Shown here: positions 32,745-41,714 of the stretch, piece after piece
How the letters are laid out: each line of letters starts with the position of its first letter
How positions within the stretch are numbered: position 1 is the stretch's first letter
Assembly (NCBI GenBank): GCA_946553045.1
Contig: CAMNRO010000002.1
Location: forward strand, 84,736-148,735
Length of the DNA stretch: 64,000 bases
From: an uncultured Porphyromonadaceae bacterium
GTDB lineage: Bacteria > Bacteroidota > Bacteroidia > Bacteroidales > Muribaculaceae
Direction of reading: 5' to 3'
Position numbers and translations under genes: made by a program
Notes under the pieces: model-generated
Told to the model about the DNA's origin: nothing
Seen by the model: only the letters and a program-made list of their open reading frames with translations
Database searches by the model: none

Positions 32745-34581
32745 AGAATATAGATGAGTGCATCATTTGGTCTTCCATATATTTTCTTTCTGGCGAAATA
32801 GTGCCGGTGAGGTATTTTTCCATCACCAGACTGCCTATAGGCACGCCGTATGTAGCGCCCCAGCCTCCGTTTTCGACATATACGGCCACGGCAATCTTGG
32901 GTTCGTTGTATGGAGCGAAGCCCATGAATGCGGAGTGGTCTTTGCCATGCGGATTCTGCGCGGTTCCCGTCTTGCCGCAGACCTCGATACCCGGGATTGC
33001 AGCCCGTCGGCATGTGCCGCCGGTCACGGCCATGCGCATACCTTCGGCCACGGCGTCGTAGTGCTTACGCTCTATGGTCGGGTATCGTCGGTTGAGTATG
33101 TCTTCGGGCATGACGGTGTCCTGGATTTCTTTTACCACATGAGGGGTTATAAACCAGCCGCGGTTGGCAATCGTTGCGCCGAGATTGGCAATCTGCAGGG
33201 GTGTGGACAGGATTTCGCCCTGGCCGATGGAGACAGATATGATGGTGTTGGCACTCCAGCGGCCTGCCTTGTAGAAGCGGTTGTAGAATTCTTCGTTCGG
33301 AATGAAGCCGCGCTGCTCGCCGGGCAAATCGACACCGAGCCTATAGCCGTAGCCCATGGAGACGAGGTGCTTTTTCCATATCTCGAAGGCGTTGGCCGAA
33401 GAGCCGTATTTGCTCCGCCTGTCGATCATGGCCTTGAAACCCCAGCAGAAGAAGGCGTTGCACGACGTCTGTAGCGCGGGTTTCAGCGGGAGGGGCGAGC
33501 CATGAGCGTGACAGCCCACACGCAGTCCGCCGTTGATATATCCGTGGGCGCACGGATATGTGGTGTTCAGGTCTATTATCCCTTCCTGGAGGAAAATGAG
33601 GCCCTGGGTGGGCTTGAAGGTCGAGCCGGGGGGGTAAGCGCCCATGATAGAGCGGTCGAAAAGCGGCCAGGAATCGTCGTTTACGAGTTTGCGGTAGTTT
33701 TCGCCACGCTGGCGTCCGACAAGCAGCGTCGGGTCGTAGTTTGGCATCGATACCATGCAGAGCACTTCGCCTGTAGCCGGTTCGATGGCTACGACGGCGC
33801 CGCGCTTGCCTACCATCAGCGACTCGGCATACTGCTGGAGCTTGATGTCGAGGCTGAGGCGGAGGTCGCGACCGGAAATCGGCTCGATATCGGCTGCGCC
33901 GTCTTCATATCGGCCCTGGATTCGGCCGCGGGCATCGCGTATGAGGATTTCAACGCCTTTTACACCGCGCAGATACGATTCGTAGCTCTTTTCAATGCCA
34001 AGGTCGCCGGTATAGTCGCCGGGCGAGTAATAATCGTCGCGCTTGATGTCGTCGGCGGAGACTTCGCGGATATTTCCGAGCACATTTGCAGCTGTAGCGT
34101 GCTTGTACTGGCGCAATATGCGCTTCTGTATGAAGAAACCGGGGAAGCGGTAGAGTTTTTCCTGAAGACGGCCGTAGTCCTGGGCCGACAGCTGGGTCAT
34201 GAGCCGCTGGGGCGTATAGGAGGAATAGCCCGGATTGAGGCGTTTGTCCTTCATGTCGGCCATGCGCTTGTCGAACTGCTCTTTTGTGATGTTCAGTGTA
34301 GAGCAGAAGTCGAGGGTGTCGAATGGCTGCACGTCGCGAGGTATGAGCATGACGTCGTAGGCCGGCTGATTGAAGACGACGAGTTCGCCGTTGCGGTCGT
34401 AGATAAGTCCGCGCGAAGGGTAGACTGTTTTTTTCAGAAACGCATTGGAGTCGGCGGAACGTTTGTACTTCTCGTCGTTGATCTGGAGGTCGAAGAGGCG
34501 TACGAGGAATATGGCGGCTATCAGAACGATAAAGCCGCCAATCACATATTTGCGTTTCTCAAGATCGTAGTTTTTTCTCAA
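32722..34581 (-). CDS. mrdA: penicillin-binding protein 2, elongasome transpeptidase
   Basis: Class B PBP that crosslinks peptidoglycan made by RodA. A short cytosolic tail and one span (about 13-29), a PBP dimer domain with SRGLIYDRNGELV (about 54-66), and a transpeptidase domain with SxxK (GSTFKPT, Ser about 319), SxN (SCNAFFCW) and KTG (GKTGTAQ). The 619 residues are normal for PBP2. It lies between mreD and rodA; 12 bases separate it from mreD. Confidence 0.96.
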   Translation of the reverse strand: MRKNYDLEKRKYVIGGFIVLIAAIFLVRLFDLQINDEKYKRSADSNAFLKKTVYPSRGLIYDRNGELVVFNQPAYDVMLIPRDVQPFDTLDFCSTLNITKEQFDKRMADMKDKRLNPGYSSYTPQRLMTQLSAQDYGRLQEKLYRFPGFFIQKRILRQYKHATAANVLGNIREVSADDIKRDDYYSPGDYTGDLGIEKSYESYLRGVKGVEILIRDARGRIQGRYEDGAADIEPISGRDLRLSLDIKLQQYAESLMVGKRGAVVAIEPATGEVLCMVSMPNYDPTLLVGRQRGENYRKLVNDDSWPLFDRSIMGAYPPGSTFKPTQGLIFLQEGIIDLNTTYPCAHGYINGGLRVGCHAHGSPLPLKPALQTSCNAFFCWGFKAMIDRRSKYGSSANAFEIWKKHLVSMGYGYRLGVDLPGEQRGFIPNEEFYNRFYKAGRWSANTIISVSIGQGEILSTPLQIANLGATIANRGWFITPHVVKEIQDTVMPEDILNRRYPTIERKHYDAVAEGMRMAVTGGTCRRAAIPGIEVCGKTGTAQNPHGKDHSAFMGFAPYNEPKIAVAVYVENGGWGATYGVPIGSLVMEKYLTGTISPERKYMEDQMMHSSIFYAAPKKK

Positions 34582-34593
34582 GCCTTGGGGTGT

Positions 34594-35109
34594 TTATACT
34601 GCTTCGCGACCGCGCGATACGGCGCAGTCGAGAGCATAGAGGAGAATGAAAGAGTAGATTGTAGAGGCTATTATGCGGAGCACCAGCAGTCGGAAATTGA
34701 AGAACTGGAATGCTTCGATGGTAAACACCATGGCGCAGTAGATGAGTACCATGGTGACGAGGAACTTCATGAAGGCACCGTGACCCATGCTTCGGGTCGA
34801 CGGACTCCGGCCAGCCAGGTCGTCGTCGATCGACACATAGAGGTGGAAGACCGGTTTGCGGCAAAATGCGAGCACGGTGCAGGCAAGGGCGTTGACTCCG
34901 GCGGTGTCGCAGAACATGTCGACAGTGAGGCCGGCCAGGAATCCGATTGTCGTAGACCAGTTTGTGCCCAGGGTCACCGGAAGCATTATGACGATATAAA
35001 TGAATACTATCGGCAATGCCACGTTGAACAGGGCCAGATGGTTGAATATCACCGCCTGGGCCGGCACAAGCAGCAGGAATGCCAAAACTATCGATATCGC
35101 CGTCTTCAT
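34594..35109 (-). CDS. mreD: rod shape-determining protein MreD
   Basis: A 171-residue polytopic membrane protein with five to six predicted spans, short and hydrophobic as usual for MreD. Recognisable parts are LFNVALPIVFIYIVIMLP, GFLAGLTVDMFCDTAGVNALACT and the C-terminal LLYALDCAV segment. MreD is poorly conserved, so position between mreC and mrdA is the main support. A gap of about 100 bases with AT-rich repeats separates it from mreC, an unusual break inside this cluster. Confidence 0.88.
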   Translation of the reverse strand: MKTAISIVLAFLLLVPAQAVIFNHLALFNVALPIVFIYIVIMLPVTLGTNWSTTIGFLAGLTVDMFCDTAGVNALACTVLAFCRKPVFHLYVSIDDDLAGRSPSTRSMGHGAFMKFLVTMVLIYCAMVFTIEAFQFFNFRLLVLRIIASTIYSFILLYALDCAVSRGREAV

Positions 35110-35212
35110 CTTTTTTAATGTATAATTAATAATGTAAAATTAATAATTGTATGCGTGGACTATTGTAGAGGAAATTATTAATTATACATTATCAATTATT
35201 AATTCTAAATCA
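35110..35212. repeat. AT-rich tandem repeats between mreC and mreD
   Basis: Copies of TAATGTATAATTAATAATGTA-like sequence and partly inverted copies (AATTATTAATTATACATT) surround a short unique core ATGCGTGGACTATTG. The inverted arrangement could fold in RNA. Similar units flank mreB and the four-helix-bundle gene. Confidence 0.75.
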
Positions 35213-36082
35213 TCAGTTGCCGAATGGTTTCTTTTTTGAGTCGTTTTCTTCGCCGGCGGTGAGGGCGCGGAGCTCTTCGGCCTGGTTGTTGACAACCACC
35301 TGCACGTTGCCCAGGGTTGTGAAATCGGCCAGGAGCTTGATGCGCAGGGTGAAGAAATTCTGGTTCTTGTCGCTTTCGGCTTCCATCACCGTTCCAACCG
35401 GTAGACCGGCCGGGAAGACGGCCGAATAGCCGCTGGTGACGATGGTGTCGCCCGGTTCATAGATTGTATGTCGGGGCAGCTCTTCGAGAAGGGCTTCTGT
35501 CGGATTGACGCCATCCCATACGAGGGAGCCGAAATAGTCGCTTCGTTTGATTTTGCACGACAGGCGGAAGTGCGGGTTGAGCAGCGATATCACGCGGGCG
35601 CTGTGCGCGCCTGTGGTGCTCACAATGCCGACAACGCCGTTGCGGTCTATCACACCGAGCTCAGGTTTCACGCCGTCGTTGCTGCCTTTGTTGATGGTAA
35701 GGTAGTTGAACGGGTGCGATATGCTGTTGTTGATTACGTGTGCTACGATGAAGTCGAAATGTCGCACACCGCTGTCGAGAGCGAGGGTATCGGTGAAGTT
35801 CGCCTCCTGCATGGCGTCGATGGTCTCCTGCAGACGTACAATTTCGGCCTGCAGCTCGGCGTTGCGTCGGTTGAGGTCGCCGTTTATTTCGCGCAGGTCG
35901 AAATAGGAGGTCACATTGTTGGCGCCTTTGTAGACCGTGGCCGCCATACGACCGGCACTTGTCATGAACACATGCTGCCGGTATGGGTCGCCGTTGAACA
36001 AGAGCATGCAGCCGATCACCACGTAGAACGTGAAGACCAGCCACTTGCTATGTCGTAGTATGAAGCCGAAAAGCTCGTTCAC
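35213..36082 (-). CDS. mreC: rod shape-determining protein MreC
   Basis: Elongasome scaffold that joins MreB to PBP2. It has an N-terminal span (about 15-29), a coiled coil (about 62-95, DLNRRNAELQAEIVRLQETI), and the two-barrel periplasmic domain with GVVGIVSTTGAHSARVISLLNPHFRL and GDTIVTSGYSAVFPAGLPVG. The 289 residues are typical. It starts 12 bases after mreB. Confidence 0.95.
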   Translation of the reverse strand: MNELFGFILRHSKWLVFTFYVVIGCMLLFNGDPYRQHVFMTSAGRMAATVYKGANNVTSYFDLREINGDLNRRNAELQAEIVRLQETIDAMQEANFTDTLALDSGVRHFDFIVAHVINNSISHPFNYLTINKGSNDGVKPELGVIDRNGVVGIVSTTGAHSARVISLLNPHFRLSCKIKRSDYFGSLVWDGVNPTEALLEELPRHTIYEPGDTIVTSGYSAVFPAGLPVGTVMEAESDKNQNFFTLRIKLLADFTTLGNVQVVVNNQAEELRALTAGEENDSKKKPFGN

Positions 36083-36094
36083 CGTCGGCTGTCC

Positions 36095-37114
36095 TTATCG
36101 GATAAGGAACGAGAATTTGTGAATATTCTTCAGAGCTACGCCCGTACCCTTGGCTACGCAGAGCAGAGGGTCTTCCGCAACGTGGAACTGAATGCCGATT
36201 TTGTCGATGAGGCGCTTGTCGAGACCGCGCAGCATGGCGCCGCCACCGGCGAGGTAGATACCGTTGCGCACGATGTCGGCATAGAGTTCGGGCGGAGTCT
36301 GCTCGAGGGCGCTGAGCACGGCTGCTTCGATTTTCGATATTGTCTTCTCAATGCAGTGGCATATTTCCTGGTAGCTCACGGGCACTTCGAGAGGCAGGGC
36401 GGTCATTAGGTTCGGGCCGTGTACAACATAGTCTTCCGGCGGATTCTCGAGTTCGGTAAGGGCTGAGCCGACATGCATTTTAATCTGCTCGGCGGTGCGG
36501 ACACCGACCTTGATATTGTGGGCGCGGCGCATGTGGTTGAGAATATCGTCGGTGAGGTCGTCTCCGGCAATCTGGATACTCTTGTTGCTCACGATGCCGC
36601 CGAGAGAGATTACGGCGATTTCTGTCGTACCGCCGCCTATGTCGACAATCATGTTGCCTTCAGGGGCTTCGACGTCGAGACCGATACCGAGGGCTGCTGC
36701 CATCGGTTCGTGAATCATGTAGACGTCGCGGCCGTCGGCGTGTTCCGACGAGTCGCGCACGGCGCGGACCTCGACTTCGGTCGAGCCCGAGGGAATGCCC
36801 ACAACCATGCGGAGCGAGGGCGAGAACCAGTTGTTTTTAGTGCTGGCCTTCTTCACAAGACCGCGAATCATGAGTTCGGCGGCGTTGAAGTCGGCAATCA
36901 CACCCTTGCGCAGTGGGCGCACGGTGCGTATGCCGGGGTGGCCTTTGCCTTCCATCTGGTGGGCCTCCTTGCCGACGGCGATAAGCTTGTCGGTGCGGGT
37001 GTCGAGCGCCACGATAGAGGGCTCGTTGATCACAATTTTGTCATTGTGAATTATGATGGTATTTGCAGTACCAAGGTCGATGGCAATCTCCTTGGTCAGA
37101 GAAAACAACTTCAC
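36095..37114 (-). CDS. mreB: rod shape-determining actin homolog MreB
   Basis: Bacterial actin that organises the elongasome. Signature sites are AIDLGTANTIIIHND (phosphate 1), the adenosine and phosphate 2 region MIVDIGGGTTEIAVISLGG (about 155-173) and GIYLAGGGAMLRG (about 287-298). The 339 residues match the family. It is the first gene of the shape cluster. The upstream 62 bases are filled with AT-rich repeats, and no TAnnTTTG box is evident, so the promoter may lie further upstream, possibly beyond the four-helix-bundle gene. Confidence 0.97.
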   Translation of the reverse strand: MKLFSLTKEIAIDLGTANTIIIHNDKIVINEPSIVALDTRTDKLIAVGKEAHQMEGKGHPGIRTVRPLRKGVIADFNAAELMIRGLVKKASTKNNWFSPSLRMVVGIPSGSTEVEVRAVRDSSEHADGRDVYMIHEPMAAALGIGLDVEAPEGNMIVDIGGGTTEIAVISLGGIVSNKSIQIAGDDLTDDILNHMRRAHNIKVGVRTAEQIKMHVGSALTELENPPEDYVVHGPNLMTALPLEVPVSYQEICHCIEKTISKIEAAVLSALEQTPPELYADIVRNGIYLAGGGAMLRGLDKRLIDKIGIQFHVAEDPLLCVAKGTGVALKNIHKFSFLIR

Positions 37115-37176
37115 TTTAAATAATTAATAATGTATAATTAATAATGTATAATTGAATGAATTTAAGAATTTATGAC
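37115..37176. repeat. AT-rich tandem repeat upstream of mreB
   Basis: Two to three copies of AATTAATAATGTATAATT lie between the four-helix-bundle gene and mreB. The same unit occurs at 35.1 kb. Confidence 0.75.
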
Positions 37177-37530
37177 TCAGATTGTTGAACGTGATGTTTT
37201 AAGTATTGAAGTGAGTAAGCGTATCAGTTCTTCACAATCTTTGTTATAACAATCAAACTCATGAGAGTCCATATAGTTCGATTCGAATAGAAGTTCTAAC
37301 CAATATTGAGCTTCTGCGGCTTCTTTAAGTGATATTGAAAGCTTAAAAATGAAGTCTGCCTTAGACTGTGCGTAGAGCCCTTCTCTGATATTGGCGCCAA
37401 TAGATGTCGCGCTCCTAAAGAGCTGTTTCGACATTATGTATTCTTTTCGCATGTCCGCCAACTCCCGGCAAAGGCAGATGCACTTTAGTGCAAATGCCTT
37501 GCTTTTATCGCGGAGTGGGTTGGAATCCAT
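37177..37530 (-). CDS. four-helix-bundle protein (23S rRNA-intervening-sequence type)
   Basis: A 117-residue all-helical protein of the family named after proteins in 23S rRNA intervening sequences. The typical LFRSATSIGANIREG (about 37-51) and LSISLKEAAEAQYWLELL (about 65-82) are present. Relatives include the bAvd accessory protein of diversity-generating retroelements, but no reverse transcriptase or variable repeat is seen here. It sits alone between purH and mreB with AT-rich repeats on both sides, and its composition is more AT-rich than the neighbours. This looks like an inserted unit; function unknown. Confidence 0.88.
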   Translation of the reverse strand: MDSNPLRDKSKAFALKCICLCRELADMRKEYIMSKQLFRSATSIGANIREGLYAQSKADFIFKLSISLKEAAEAQYWLELLFESNYMDSHEFDCYNKDCEELIRLLTSILKTSRSTI

Positions 37531-37596
37531 TAGTAGGGCGAACTAATAATTCTTAATTATAAATTCTTAATTCTTAATTCTAAATTTACAGAGTGA
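37531..37596. repeat. AT-rich repeats between purH and the four-helix-bundle gene
   Basis: Four copies of TTAATTC/TTAATTA spaced about 7-9 bases apart. With the 37,115-37,176 repeat it frames the four-helix-bundle gene. Confidence 0.75.
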
Positions 37597-39138
37597 TTAG
37601 TGGCGGAAGTGGCGGAAGCCGGTCATGACCATTGTCATGCCGTGGTCGCGGCAGAAGGCTACCGAGTCGGTGTCGCGGATAGAGCCGCCGGGCTGGATAA
37701 CGGCGTCGACACCGGCCTGGTGGGCAATCTCCACGCAGTCTGCGAAGGGGAAGAATGCGTCGGAGGCCATGACGGCGCCTTTGAGGTCGAAGCCGAAGCT
37801 GCCGGCTTTCTCGATGGCGTGACGGAGGGCGTCGACGCGCGAGGTCTGGCCTACGCCCGAGGCGATTAGCTGACCGTTGCGGGCAAGAACGATGGCGTTG
37901 CTCTTGGAGTGCTTCACAATCTTGTTTGCGAAGAGGAGATCGGCCACGAGGCTGTCGGTGAGATTATCGCCCGAAACGAGCTTGAGGTCGTCGGCAGTCT
38001 CGACTTTGCTGTCGGCGTCCTGCACGAGTACGCCGCCAAGGATTGTGCGCATGCGCTGCTTGCCTGCGGCGATAGCCTTGCGGCGGAGCACAATGCGGTT
38101 TTTCTTCTGCATGAGGATTGTGAGAGCGTCGTCGGAATACTCGGGCGCTATGATTACCTCGAAGAATATTTTGCCGATTTCGGCAGCTGCCTCGGCCTCA
38201 ATCTTTGAGTTGCAGATGATGATACCGCCGAATGCCGATACGGGGTCGCCGGCAAGAGCCGCAGCCCATGCGTCGGTTACGAGGGGTCGGCTTGCGAGGC
38301 CGCAGGCGTTGTTGTGCTTGAGGATAGCGACGGTCGTTGTGTCGAATTCGTCGATCAGCGAGCAGGCGGCGTCGATATCGAGCAGGTTGTTGTAGCTGAT
38401 TTCTTTGCCGTGGAGTTTGTCGAAGAGAGCGTCGAAATTGCCGTAGTAGCAAGCTTCCTGGTGGGGATTCTCGCCGTAGCGGAGACCCATGGCGCCGTCG
38501 ACGGCCACGCGGAGCGCGGAGTCTTTGCCCGGTGCGAGGGGTGTAGTGCCGGCAAACCAGTTGTAGATAGCTGAGTCGTAGCCGCTCGAAACGGCGAAAG
38601 CCTCGCGGGCGAGGAAGCGGCGCTGCTCCTCGGTAGTGGCCGCACCCTGGGTGTCGAGTATGCCCTGGAGATATGCATAGAACTGCGACGAGGCCACGAT
38701 GGCGGTGTCGGCAAAGTTCTTGGCGGCGGCGCGGATAAGCGAGATACCGCCTATGTCAATCTTTTCGATGATATCGGCTTCGCTCGCTCCGGAAGCAACT
38801 GTTGCCTCGAAGGGATAGAGGTCTACGATGATGAGGTCGATGCCGGGGATTTCATATTTTTCCATCTCGGTGACATCGCTTTCGTTGGAACGACGTCCGA
38901 GAATGCCGCCGAACACTTTGGGGTGGAGGGTCTTGACGCGTCCTCCGAGAATCGAGGGATATCCTGTGAGGTCTTCAACTGCCGAGCAGGGCAGACCCAG
39001 GGATTCTATATACGAACGCGAACCGCCGGTCGACAGCAGTTCTACGCCACACGAATGAAGTTTACGCACGATGGGCTCGATACCGTCCTTGCTGAATACC
39101 GATATCAGAGCGCGATTGATTTTCTTTAGTTCCGACAT
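37597..39138 (-). CDS. purH: bifunctional AICAR formyltransferase / IMP cyclohydrolase
   Basis: Catalyses the last two steps of IMP synthesis. I start at 39138 (MSELKKINRALISVFSKDG) because the nine extra track residues overlap the likely promoter. N-terminal cyclohydrolase domain (STGGSRSYIESLG, DLIIVDLYPFEAT), C-terminal transformylase domain with LRYGENPHQEACYYG and LKHNNACGLA. AMASDAFFPFAD-type sequence occurs near the end as VMASDAFFPFADC, and PGGSIRDTDSVAFC closes the active site. The 513 residues are normal. A TAATTTTG box lies at 39163-39170, 25 bases ahead of the start. Confidence 0.96.
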   Translation of the reverse strand: MSELKKINRALISVFSKDGIEPIVRKLHSCGVELLSTGGSRSYIESLGLPCSAVEDLTGYPSILGGRVKTLHPKVFGGILGRRSNESDVTEMEKYEIPGIDLIIVDLYPFEATVASGASEADIIEKIDIGGISLIRAAAKNFADTAIVASSQFYAYLQGILDTQGAATTEEQRRFLAREAFAVSSGYDSAIYNWFAGTTPLAPGKDSALRVAVDGAMGLRYGENPHQEACYYGNFDALFDKLHGKEISYNNLLDIDAACSLIDEFDTTTVAILKHNNACGLASRPLVTDAWAAALAGDPVSAFGGIIICNSKIEAEAAAEIGKIFFEVIIAPEYSDDALTILMQKKNRIVLRRKAIAAGKQRMRTILGGVLVQDADSKVETADDLKLVSGDNLTDSLVADLLFANKIVKHSKSNAIVLARNGQLIASGVGQTSRVDALRHAIEKAGSFGFDLKGAVMASDAFFPFADCVEIAHQAGVDAVIQPGGSIRDTDSVAFCRDHGMTMVMTGFRHFRH

Positions 39139-39259
39139 GATTTTGTTGTAGCTATTGGTCTGCAAAATTAATAAAAAAACTTCAATCGAACTCGCTCAAC
39201 CTCAACATTTCGGAGCGTGTGAACGTTTTTTAGGCATACTAACCCCTAATAATACGATT

Positions 39260-39448
39260 ATGTCTGTTTTCAAAACCGAAGACCAGCGAGAAGTCGCCGT
39301 TCTTTCGAAACTCGAAAAGCAAATAGAACGCCGCGAAAAGATTCATCGTTTTCTTATCGGCGGCCTCAGCGGTCTGCTTGTGCTGTCGCTGGCTGCGCAT
39401 GTGGCATGCCATTTCAGCGAGGGTAAGCGCAAACGCCGCATATTCTGA
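39260..39448 (+). CDS. small single-span membrane protein
   Basis: A 62-residue protein. I start at 39260 (MSVFKTEDQREVA) and reject the upstream 35 residues of the track as non-coding. A charged amphipathic N-terminal helix (about 1-27, KLEKQIERREKI) precedes one span (about 29-48, GGLSGLLVLSLAAHVACHF) and a very basic tail (GKRKRRIF) that suggests an inside C-terminus or membrane binding. No family is recognised. It is divergent from purH and ends just before a strong hairpin. Confidence 0.6.
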   Translation: MSVFKTEDQREVAVLSKLEKQIERREKIHRFLIGGLSGLLVLSLAAHVACHFSEGKRKRRIF

Positions 39449-39476
39449 TGCATTGGCCGCTCCGGCCGAATGAAAC

Positions 39477-39508
39477 AACGCCTCTGTTCCGACCGGAACA
39501 GAGGCGTT
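39477..39508. terminator. strong hairpin terminator between convergent genes
   Basis: AACGCCTCTGTTCC pairs perfectly with GGAACAGAGGCGTT around a four-base loop. The T-run is short on either side, but stem strength and position between convergent genes support shared termination. Confidence 0.8.
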
Positions 39509-39531
39509 TATGCGTTGGCTGATATAGCCGA

Positions 39532-40383
39532 TTAGTTGTGCATGAATACTTTCTTCACGTCATTGCCCTGACGGCGGATATAGAGGCCTGTGCCAGGATT
39601 GGCGACACGCATACCCTGAAGGTTAAAATATTCAACGGGAGCTTCGTTATCGGCAATGATGCCTTCTACGCCGGAAGAATTGGAAGACGATAGTTTGATA
39701 TTGTCTATAAACCATCTGCTTTTGTCCGTGTTGTCTGCTTTGTTTCCAGGCCACTGTTCGTCTATGTTGCGGATAGTTATACGAGTTTCTCCATTGATTT
39801 CAGCGTCTTTGAGTGAAACAACTGCATTTATCCATTCGTAAGCGCTGCCAGCTTCGAATTTATGGGTAGGTGCGAGATATTGTTTTTCAATATCGCCATT
39901 TTTTACAATCACGACCAGCGCAGTGGGATCCCATGCTGCTGTTTCTGTATTGCCTCTGCGTTGAGAACACCAGTCGAATGACAATGTGAGTTCTTCGCCT
40001 TTAGCAGGAACTTTCTCCAATTTAGGAAGTGTTATTCCTGTAAAATAATCTGTAAGGCCGAATTTCAGGTAATTACGCTGGAGATACGTTTGAGCGGCTG
40101 GCTTACGAGGGTCTTTGTTTGGAGCGCAAATTACAGGGAATTCGTATCCTTTGAACAGAAGAGCATCGTAAGTTGATACTTCTTGCTCGTCAATGGTTAC
40201 CTTGTTTGTGCCGAGTTGCTGTGCGGTGGCATCAGCGTTGTTGTCGGCAATGGTGTTTCCGGCAGGTTTTTGTGAGGTCCACGGTTCGAGCCATTCGAAG
40301 TCTTCCTGGAAGTAGATGGTTTCCTGTGCGGCCAGCGACAGGCCGGCAGCGGCTGCGATAATTGTGAGTAGAGTTTTCTTCAT
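39532..40383 (-). CDS. secreted protein with Bacteroidetes sorting tail
   Basis: A 283-residue exported protein: signal peptide to about 19 (LSLAAQ), then a beta-sandwich-like domain (IYFQEDFEWLEPW, TLSFDWCSQRRG, SRWFIDNIKL) of the kind found in carbohydrate-binding or surface modules, and a C-terminal tail VEYFNLQGMRVANPGTGLYIRR that resembles type IX or related Bacteroidales sorting tails. No catalytic residues are recognised. It is monocistronic with its own promoter at 40468-40499. Confidence 0.75.
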   Translation of the reverse strand: MKKTLLTIIAAAAGLSLAAQETIYFQEDFEWLEPWTSQKPAGNTIADNNADATAQQLGTNKVTIDEQEVSTYDALLFKGYEFPVICAPNKDPRKPAAQTYLQRNYLKFGLTDYFTGITLPKLEKVPAKGEELTLSFDWCSQRRGNTETAAWDPTALVVIVKNGDIEKQYLAPTHKFEAGSAYEWINAVVSLKDAEINGETRITIRNIDEQWPGNKADNTDKSRWFIDNIKLSSSNSSGVEGIIADNEAPVEYFNLQGMRVANPGTGLYIRRQGNDVKKVFMHN

Positions 40384-40467
40384 AGATTTTTGGTTTAGGT
40401 TAGTAATTTAAGGTCTATTATCAATTGATATATTTCTGTGATTTCGATTGCGTTTCGTTCTGCTTTG

Positions 40468-40499
40468 CAAATGTAAGCATCGGCTTTCAATTATGCAAT
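40468..40499 (-). promoter_or_regulatory. promoter of the secreted sorting-tail protein
   Basis: ATTG (40496-40499), a 20-base spacer and TACATTTG (40468-40475) on the minus strand match the Bacteroidetes consensus, leaving an 80-base leader. Confidence 0.7.
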
Positions 40500-40561
40500 A
40501 TATTTTCGAAAAAAAATAATAAAAACTGGTATTTCGTAGCTATAGGCCTTTCAGACGTAAT

Positions 40562-41707
40562 TTATGAGATGATTGATCCCGGCAGTTTCCGGCAGTTGTA
40601 CTGCGAGGCCATTATTTCGCCATATGCACCGGCTGAGCGAATGGCGAATAAGTCGCCACGGACGGTAATCGGGAGTATCTCGTCGGTGCCGAAACAGTCG
40701 GACGATTCGCATATCGGTCCGACCACATCATAAGTGTCGGTTTCTGTCGAGGTCGATGTCAGGTTCTGGATATGGTGATGTGCCTGATATAAAGCCGGGC
40801 GGATAAGGTCGGTCATTCCGGCATCCAGAATGACAAACTTTTTTTCTAATCCGCTTTTTACATATAAAACTCTCGTTATCAGGGAGCCGCATTGAGCCAC
40901 GATAGACCGCCCGAGCTCAAAATGCACGGTCTGGCCCGGCTGAATCTTCAGGTTTTTGCGGAATGTGTCGAAATAAGAGGCAAAGTCAGGAATCGGATTG
41001 GCATCCGGATTTTTATAGTCGATACCCAGACCTCCGCCGACGTTGATAGAGCTGAAGTCTATGCCTCGGGCGGAGTATTGAGCAGTAATTTCGTTGATTT
41101 TTTCGCAAAGCAGGGCGAACGGTTTGTTTGTCGTTATCTGCGACCCGATGTGGAAGTGCAGGCCGGTAAGGCGCAGCCTCGGCTGACCGGTGCAGTATGC
41201 AATTGCATCGTCGAGCATTTCGAGTGCGATGCCGAATTTGTTTTCTTTCAGCCCCGTTGTGATGTAGTGGTGGGTGTGAGCCTCGATATTTGGGTTGACG
41301 CGAAGGGCGATGTCGATGGTCTTGTCTTTCTTCGTCGCTATTTCATTTATCAGTTCGAGCTCTGGAACAGACTCGACATTGAAGCAGCCGATTCCGCATT
41401 CGATGGCGTATTCAATTTCCTCATCGCTCTTTCCGACACCGGCAAATGCGATTTTCGCAGGCTCGAAGCCGGCGTCGAGGGCTACTCTGATTTCCCCTTC
41501 GCTCACGCAGTCTGCGCCGAATCCGTTGTCGGCAATGATTTTGAGAATCCTGGGGTTGGTGTTTGCTTTTATCGCATAGTGCACACAGAATTCTTTTTCT
41601 GGAGCAGCTTCCTTCAGGGCTGCGAGTGTTGCCGACAGCAAGTCGGCGTCGTAATAGTAGAAAGGAGTGCGGAGATTTCTGAATTTCTGTATCGGGAAAT
41701 GAGACAT
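40562..41707 (-). CDS. lysA: diaminopimelate decarboxylase
   Basis: PLP enzyme making lysine from meso-diaminopimelate. It has the fold-III barrel with the PLP lysine in VHYAIKANTNP (about Lys48), HFHIGSQI (about 199), NVGGGLGIDY and the C-terminal CESSDCFG (active-site Cys region) and GAYGEIMASQYN. The 381 residues are slightly short for LysA, as in other Bacteroidetes, while E. coli has 420. The C-terminus ends soon after the conserved Tyr. It is followed upstream by the acyl-CoA synthetase gene, seven bases away, so they are co-transcribed. Confidence 0.94.
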   Translation of the reverse strand: MSHFPIQKFRNLRTPFYYYDADLLSATLAALKEAAPEKEFCVHYAIKANTNPRILKIIADNGFGADCVSEGEIRVALDAGFEPAKIAFAGVGKSDEEIEYAIECGIGCFNVESVPELELINEIATKKDKTIDIALRVNPNIEAHTHHYITTGLKENKFGIALEMLDDAIAYCTGQPRLRLTGLHFHIGSQITTNKPFALLCEKINEITAQYSARGIDFSSINVGGGLGIDYKNPDANPIPDFASYFDTFRKNLKIQPGQTVHFELGRSIVAQCGSLITRVLYVKSGLEKKFVILDAGMTDLIRPALYQAHHHIQNLTSTSTETDTYDVVGPICESSDCFGTDEILPITVRGDLFAIRSAGAYGEIMASQYNCRKLPGSIIS

Positions 41708-41714
41708 GATTTAT

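Noticed and set aside
33502-35118. 538-residue plus-strand ORF antisense to mrdA/mreD
   Set aside because: Typical shadow of high-GC coding DNA on the other strand; mrdA and mreD are certain.
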